The notes beneath the pieces are model-generated. The model was given only the letters and a program-made list of their open reading frames with translations, was not told where the DNA came from and did not search any database. A stretch of 64,000 nucleotides of DNA from Chrysaora quinquecirrha (Eukaryota; Cnidaria; Scyphozoa; Semaeostomeae; Pelagiidae): the NCBI GenBank assembly GCA_014526335.1, contig JACTAT010000029.1, positions 120,877 through 184,876 of the forward strand, given 5' to 3'. The stretch's first letter is position 1. Each line of letters begins with the position of its first letter. The translations under genes and the position numbers were made by a program. Below are positions 57,750-64,000 of the stretch, one piece after another.

Positions 57750-59340
57750 TGCTGCTTGTCGTCCCATATATACAGCACAGCCATTTCTTTCATCGCTCTT
57801 TGACACGACACCACAGCTGGCAGGCATCAATCTGCCTTTGCTGGGTCACCCAGGGTTTCAAGATCCTGCCATCAATTTTGTTCATGGGCCTCAATGACCC
57901 TGTAGAATGACCCTACAACTACCTCTGTGCCAGTTTTTGCATAAAATATATAAAAAATTAGGCAGAATTCTTTTCCAATTGATCCATAAAGGGATTCTTG
58001 GTGTACATCTCTTCAATGAATCTATCTTCATCAAAGGCTACTGTGAATGATTTATAACCAGAGAGCACAACACCATACTTTTCCATCAGGTTGAAATCAA
58101 TGATGGCTCTTTTGAACCTTTTCATTGTTGCATTGCTATCGAGCCATAGTGGATGCAGCTTGTTGTTTTCTTTGTTCACCTTCTTAAACAGTAGGCTAAA
58201 CAAAGATGTGAAAAACTCACCCAAAATTATGCTGACCATTGTTGATATTCAGTTGAAAATCATTGTGCTTGAGGAGGTCATGAATTCAAGGAATATTGCA
58301 TACATAGCCAACGCATCTTCTGAATTATTTTTTGCCAAGCTTTCATACTGTGTTTTCTGCACAGTAGCCCTTCTGTTCAGTGGATACTGCATGGTACTAG
58401 CCCTCCAAATTACCCCACAGCGTCCACATTACTGATGATATCTCTCCACATCACTGATGATAGCCCTCCACATTACTTAAAGATAGCCTTCCAACAAACT
58501 TCCCAGGCACCACATTACTGAAAGATAGCCCTCCACAATGCCGAACATTCTCCACATTACTGAAAGATAGCCCTCTAAGTTACTGATGATAGCCCTCCGC
58601 ATTACTTCAAGATAGTCCTCTACATTACTGTGCACCATCCACATTACTGAAAGAAAGCCCTCCTCATTACTTAACATCCTCCACATTACTGCAAAAACCC
58701 TTCCACATAGTAATCCTCCCCAATGCTGCACAGACATTACCTAGGGTGCTTCTGTTCAAGTGAAAAAGTCATTTTAAAGAGCAACGTAAGGGAGTTAAAT
58801 TCACTTGCAGCCCCAGCTGCCATTTTGGACTCCATTTGCCCCTCAGCGTTTTGCTGAATATTCTGTAACATTAATATGCATATCATCTATTCATGTTGGG
58901 ATTTTTTTACTCAAAAAACTAACCAGCTAAGGTTGGTTAGTTATTCTGATGGTATCTCCAAAAAAGTAATCACTGATTAAATGAAACTTGGCACAATGAT
59001 AAGGGGCTCTAAAAATAGCCTAGAAAAAGTTATTTTGAATTTAAAGATATAATGTGATGTCATCATGACATCAGTAAGTCAAAATATGCAATAATTTCCG
59101 CTAGAAATAGAATAAAGGTAGAAAATATTGCTTATCGACTACTCTCACAGCCACTGAACTGGTAAAAGCAAAATGTTTGACTTGACCATTAAATTATGGT
59201 GGCCCACAAGTGCAATCCGAAGCTTTTTTTTCGAAAACAAATCTTTCTTTTCGAAACCAAATCTGTCATCTCAAAACCACATCTTTCTGAGTGATATGCC
59301 AAAGTGACATTGTATCTCTGCTCTTGAAAAGACTTGGATA
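57750..59340. other. Intergenic stretch with a minus-strand open frame
   Basis: A 93-residue minus frame (58239-57958; contains LHPLWLDSNATMKRFKRAI) looks protein-like but is not recognised. The rest, apart from the minisatellite at 58430-58735, shows no gene. Confidence 0.35.
58430..58735. repeat. Degenerate minisatellite
   Basis: About a dozen imperfect units built from CCACATTACTGAAAGATAGC and CCCTCCACATTACT, unit length about 20-30 bp. The minus-strand open frame over it (MWRM-type repeats) is a by-product of the repeat. Confidence 0.85.
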
Positions 59341-59348
59341 CTTGTAAA

Positions 59349-59456
59349 ATGGAAGAAATTAAGACTGATGAAATGGAACTTGATAAGAAGGATGATTTTA
59401 GTGACATCTTAAACATTAATGATGATGATGTGCATTTTGACATTCCTTCAAACTAG
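59349..59456 (+). CDS. Possible first exon upstream of the HECT-like gene
   Basis: A short acidic frame (MEEIKTDEMELDKKDDFSDI) ends in TAG just before a run containing GTAATA and GTAACC donor-like sites, and an acceptor TTTCCATAG lies at 59492-59500. It may be an N-terminal exon, but no splice that avoids the stop is evident. Confidence 0.25.
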   Translation: MEEIKTDEMELDKKDDFSDILNINDDDVHFDIPSN

Positions 59457-59500
59457 GGTAATAACAAAGGTAACCCCTATTCCTACTTTGTTTCCATAGT

Positions 59501-62318
59501 GGTTCGGCCTAATATGTCTGCTGCACCCCTAACCTCCCCACAAGAAATTTTTATAAAGTGCCCATTGTGTCAGATTGAATTTTTGGAAAAAGATATTGCT
59601 CAGCATGCTGATGTTTGTGCAGCGCCACAGGCATTTCAGCAAGAGCAACTAACTGAAAATGAGAATGTTGATTCTCCAGGGACATGCCTTGTCGTGGCAG
59701 ATAAAAAAGCATTATTAAAGTGCCTTGAACCTAATCTGAAGTCGCAGGTGGCACATATCAATGTCAGGCATGGCAGATTGTTTTCTGACGATGTCCATGG
59801 ATCCTTCCTGAAAATAAACTCAAAAATTGTTTTCATTGGGGAACCAGCCATAGATACTGGACGACCACGTCTGGAATTTCTAACTGGTAAGACATTGTAT
59901 TGACTTACGTTTTCTATATTTGTCTGCTGAAAAAGTTGAACAGAATTTAGATGGATAATGTTATTGCATTTTTTCTACATTTTTTCAGGAGTTATAAAGG
60001 AGGTTAATGAACGACTATTTGATGATGGGATTATCAGTACAACTGCTATTGCAAACAATGAGTTTTCCATCTGTGGAAATTTAATGGTTGCTTTGTTGCT
60101 ACAAGGTGGCCCATCACCCTCACTGCTGAAGGAATGGGTCTATGTAATAATTTTGCATGGTATGGCTAACCTGCAAATACCAGTGGAAGAGATTTAAACA
60201 GAGACAATGCAAAATTTTTACAAGACTGTGTGCATATTACTTCTGCTTAATGTACACTTTTGTTTCCTTCCTCCTTTGTGGTTTGATTGTCTAATTTCAC
60301 TGTTACATAGTACATATTTGTTTGTTTTTATTTATATACATGGCTGAGTGGCTGTACAACTTCTGCAGCATATTGTATCTCAATCACAGCTTTCTGAATG
60401 TGAAAACACAGATGAAGTGCAAGCAGTTCTGCAGGAAGATCCTTATTGTGATATTTTGGAGAGGATTGGCTTTAGAGGTGCCCTACACAAAGTAACTTTG
60501 GAGGCAAGGGATAGAATTATGAGGTGAGCGATTAAAGCATCAATTATGCTCAAATAAATGCCCAGTCTCTCTTACATGCCCATCTCTACTACCCCCCAAT
60601 TATTGCAAGATTTAACAGATGCCCACTCTCTAATAAATGCCCATCTCCAATTATCACCCCCCTCTTCTAAAAAGGGGGCATTTATTAGAGTTTTCCACAA
60701 TCAAGCAACTTATCATACAGTAAAGACAAGGATTGATATTTAAGACTTTCTACTATATTTCCTACAAGTAAAAGTTTAAAAATGAAGAATAAATCCTATA
60801 ACCAGCAAAAACACAATTTGTTAGATGAGTAATGAAGTTGACTTTATTGATGTACTGTGGACATTTTTTGAATGTTTGTTTGTCATGAAGCTATGCATTT
60901 ATAAGAGCATTTATGGTAGGTACATTAAACCTTCACTGAATTCAAATATTTATGTATTTATCGCAAAGATTCAATGTAGACAGTGTGAATATTAAAAATT
61001 ATTATGGCTACTGTAATTTTCTTGTGCTTGAATATCCCAAAATAGTAAACGTTACCAGTAGGTTTTAAAAGAAACCTCTAATACATTGTCGTAGCCTGCC
61101 AACAAAGTTGTATATCTCAACAAATATTGCTGAAGAACTCTGTTAAATTTAAAATTATTGTTTATGGAAAGACAAGTGTTACTTATTGACAAAACTGTCA
61201 CTAATTCACAGGTCAGTATTGATAAAAGATGTTGTGCAGGACAGACTTCCAATTATAAATCAATTGGCAGATGGGTTGAAGTGTTGTGGAATGCTAAATA
61301 TAATAAAAAAGTATCCAGATGTGATGAAGTCCTTGTTTTGCAGAATGGAACAAGCATTGATAGATGAGGATTCTTTTCTGGATTTGTTTTGCACAGAATT
61401 CAGCAGCGAGCATAAGAAAAATTTTGCTGAGCAAGAAACATTTAAGTTTTTTTGTGTTTTTTTCGGAGCCTTATGCCATGAAGGTTAGTTCCACCAGCTT
61501 AGAGCAATTGTTTCTATTGAAATAAATTTATGAAAATCCAGATAATCCATGAACTCCTTCTTTTCAATTCCAATCGACAAATCTTTTAAAAGCCAAATTA
61601 ATCATAAAATTAACGGACAGAGGTTTGGAGAAATAACTTTTGACAAAAAATTCTTTACCCTTTTCTTGGAGCATTTCTAAAACTTCTGTTTTTCAGTTAA
61701 ACAACAATATTTACCACTGTATTATCATAGATTCTGAAAGTTTCAGTTTGCGTCCCATTATAGAGGGAAACGAGGTGTTACACACTTCTTAAGAAAGTAT
61801 ATCCATGAACAATGATTGTCAAATAAAGCTTCGGATAAGTTTTCAAGAGATTTTAAATCCCTTGGACACAATCTTATCGGAAAGTTTGATCTTACCTTTT
61901 CGATTTTAATGTATATGCTTTTCATATTGGTGGCACAGCACAGCTAGAAAAATCATCAATCATTATCTTCAATTCAAATTTCTCACTGCTCAATGTCTAC
62001 AAATTATTCAGAAACTGTTACCTACAGCAATAATTTTGGCAATAATAATACTTCCATTATCCTTCAGGGGTGACTGGAATGAACATTCACCAACTGCTGC
62101 AATTTATAAAGGGAGTGCCCACTGTCCCAGCACTTGGATTTGAGGGAAAGTTACGTCTCACTTTTGTACATGGTTGCAAGTATAATCGCAGATGTTTTCC
62201 AACTGCATCAACATTTGATCTCTTACTTCGAATTCCTATACATTTGAGAATGTATGATGACATAAGAGAATCTTTCAAAACAGCTTTGAAAGATGGTTTC
62301 GCATTTGGGGTTATTTGA
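59501..62318 (+). CDS. UBZ and HECT-like domain protein (G2E3-like), multi-exon
   Basis: Exons can be followed by frame and splice sites: about 59501-59887 (donor GGTAAGAC), about 59989-60195, 60370-60521 (acceptor TTCTGCAG, donor GGTGAGC), about 61213-61482 (acceptor ATTCACAG, donor GGTTAG) and 62069-62318 (acceptor TCCTTCAG). Exon 1 has a UBZ-like zinc finger (CPLCQIEFLEKDIAQHADVC) and the start of a HECT-like fold (FIGEPAIDTGRPRLEF). The last exon is the HECT C-lobe (PALGFEGKLRLTFVHG, FPTASTFDLLLRIPIHL). In active HECT ligases the TxxC-type site carries cysteine where this copy has phenylalanine. The exon 2 donor is not clear, and 60195 may be a real stop. Function: probably ubiquitin binding; ligase activity is doubtful. 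Confidence 0.6.
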
Positions 62319-62319
62319 A

Positions 62320-63300
62320 GTCCTCAGATTTGATGTCAAAAGAATAATCATGAACACTATCATTGACAGTAAATAGGATTATGAAACTCATATGTTATGT
62401 TATTTTGTGTTATGTTAAGCTACGTTATGTTTTATTAATTAATCTATATGAGTTTCCTAAAGACTCATTATCAATAATTTGAAAAATTTTTAGTGGTTTG
62501 GATATATGATTAATCCTCACTATGTTACAATTTGCCAAATTGTAATAAGTTTTACACTGCACTAGAGGGCTATCGCCCTTATGGCGCACCAACAGGGCCT
62601 AAGCCTTCAAGGCAACTTGCATTTCTTTGGTCGCGTACACAATTAAGACTGCGTCGAGACATTCTGTTTTTGGCACGAAAAGTAATCTATGGATTCTGGA
62701 AATTCCAGAAATTTTTTCAGGTTTGGTTTGACGCCACCTTGCAGAAGAAATAATATTTTTGTTATGTACGGAAAACTCAAGATAAGGAATTTCAGCGAAT
62801 CTCCGTTCGAATTTTTTTGCATGGATTTTTCGTTTTACATTTTCACTTCTTTTTGAGACAAAAAAGAACCGGAAAAATTCTAAAAGACCTTAGTCAATAA
62901 AGCATAAAGCCTGTCCTTTCTGACATAGTTTACATCCTTTTTACGAAAATTAAATTTATTCTCAAGGACCTCTTCACTCCTACTGTCACCTTATGGCGCA
63001 GTTAGGCCACAAGACTATTTTGTGCGACATTCACATATGATATTCAGTTTTGAACATATTTTCATTGCAAAGTTTTGATCTCACCTTTATTTTGTGCGAC
63101 ATTCACATATGATATTCAGTTTGGAACATATTTTCATTGCAAATAATTTGATAAAAGCTCTAGAAATGTACAGGAAATTTAAATTATCATTATATTATAA
63201 ACATGACTGGGTTCAAATGATACATTAATTCAGATTTTTAAAATAATTTCAATCTTCCAATCCAATAACAGAAACTCAGTTCACTGCACTTCATAACGTC
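62320..63300. other. Spacer with a tandem duplication
   Basis: No gene recognised. A unit of about 75 bp containing TTTTGTGCGACATTCACATA is duplicated in tandem at about 63017-63072 and 63092-63148. A 62532-62753 frame shows no known motif. Confidence 0.5.
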
Positions 63301-63309
63301 ACATAATGT

Positions 63310-64000
63310 AAAATGCCTTTAACACACCCAAAGCCAAAAGGAAAAGTGAGATGTGAATATAATGGTGAGCAGTTGAAAGCAGCCATAATTGATATACTAC
63401 CTATAAATAAAGCCAGTCTTTAGTATGATGTACCTGCGACAACTCTTTGTAGGAAACTGACAGAAAAAATCCTAAAGTGTTTAATAAAAGATTTTTCTTA
63501 AGGATGAAGAGGAATTGGTTGTCCAATGGATTAAAGAACGTGCCCTTAGAGGTTTTCCCAAAACACCAGAACAAATATGTGTGGCAATAAACAGGTGCTT
63601 GATTTGGCCAAAAAAAGTTGATGTTTTCACAATCAACTGTCCAGGAAAATCATGGTGGTGAGGTTTCTGAAAATGCTAAAAGTAGGACCACTGGAAATAA
63701 CAAGAGCTCTTGCATGTTCAGGGGAAATGGTTTGATGACTTTACAGCCTTTCTGTCAGATCAAATATACAATTGCAATGAATCAGGATTTCCACTGCAGT
63801 CATGCTTACCGAAGAAAGTATGTGTCAACAAAGTAACCAATAGAGCATTTCATTTGTACAGCCCATCAAAAACTAGTATCACAACATTAATGTGCATCTG
63901 TGAAAATGGCAATGTAGTTCCACCGGCAGTTTATTTCCCTGGAAAGTCACTTAATGCAGAGTATTACCAAGGGTTTGAGAAGAATTTCTTTCTGGGCTTT
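63310..64000 (+). pseudogene. pogo/Tigger-type transposase, degenerate, runs off the right edge
   Basis: In shifting plus frames: an N-terminal DNA-binding block (EQLKAAIIDILPINKAS, then VPATTLCRKLTEKI), a CENP-B-like second block (DEEELVVQWIKERALRGFPK), and the start of the DDE_1 catalytic domain (SDQIYNCNESGFPLQ, where the usual aspartate before ESG is asparagine), followed by VPPAVYFPGKSLNAEYYQGF. Several stops break it. It probably derives from a pogo-like DNA transposon; its ends are not in the window. Confidence 0.75.

Noticed and set aside
58430..58735. CRISPR-like array
   Set aside because: Units are degenerate, have no unique spacers of constant length, and the setting is an animal genome.
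58477..58737. Minus-strand open frame with repeated MWRM-like tracts
   Set aside because: It is produced by the minisatellite on that stretch; no non-repeat coding signal.

Overview
The window is eukaryotic and animal-like. It is AT-rich, carries spliced genes with GT-AG introns, and is packed with nested mobile elements whose families (Polinton/Maverick, BEL/Pao, CR1-like LINE, Penelope with GIY-YIG, PIF/Harbinger, pogo, Tc1/mariner, XPG-nuclease transposons) are most typical of an invertebrate such as a cnidarian. The species cannot be named from sequence alone. No rRNA, tRNA or CRISPR was seen.

Layout: (a) 1-4.4 kb holds a decayed Rep/SF3-helicase relic (about 1.97-2.9 kb) and a decayed minus-strand Tc1/mariner transposase (3.4-4.35 kb). 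(b) 4.4-12.0 kb is a minus-strand non-LTR retrotransposon remnant split by a Penelope-like element (5074-8150, with two pseudo-LTRs each carrying a hammerhead-ribozyme-like core) and by a structurally complete PIF/Harbinger transposon (8295-11663, TSD TAA). (c) 12.9-41.9 kb is one Polinton/Maverick (adintovirus-like) element blown up from about 12 kb by later insertions. Its genes in order are a 3-exon RING protein, two overlapping small basic proteins, an unknown protein behind a striking heat-shock-element array, packaging ATPase, rve integrase, penton-like proteins, a VI/X-like basic peptide, a major-capsid C-terminal part, adenain-like protease and, convergently, protein-primed DNA polymerase B. 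It is interrupted by a CR1-like LINE (about 20.39-24.92 kb), a BEL/Pao LTR element (25109-31365), an Academ-like DNA transposon with 460-bp TIRs and an XPG-type nuclease (35608-41568), and a 164-bp insertion in the integrase end. (d) 42.2-44.6 kb holds a second, badly deleted BEL/Pao copy and a LINE C-terminal scrap. (e) 44.6-50.1 kb has no recognisable gene. (f) 50.1-57.8 kb holds a second, very different XPG-nuclease-like protein on the minus strand, bracketed by diverged inverted repeats. (g) 59.5-62.3 kb is a spliced plus-strand gene with a UBZ-type zinc finger and a HECT-like domain whose catalytic cysteine position reads phenylalanine. (h) From 63.3 kb off the right edge is a degenerate pogo/Tigger transposase.

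The Polinton is dead (stops and frameshifts in integrase, penton, polymerase; capsid gene gutted), but the RING gene, the two basic proteins, the ATPase and the protease remain open. The most interesting signals are the long in-phase heat-shock-element array within a virus-like element, the two unrelated-looking XPG-nuclease transposon candidates, and the ribozyme-bearing Penelope copy.
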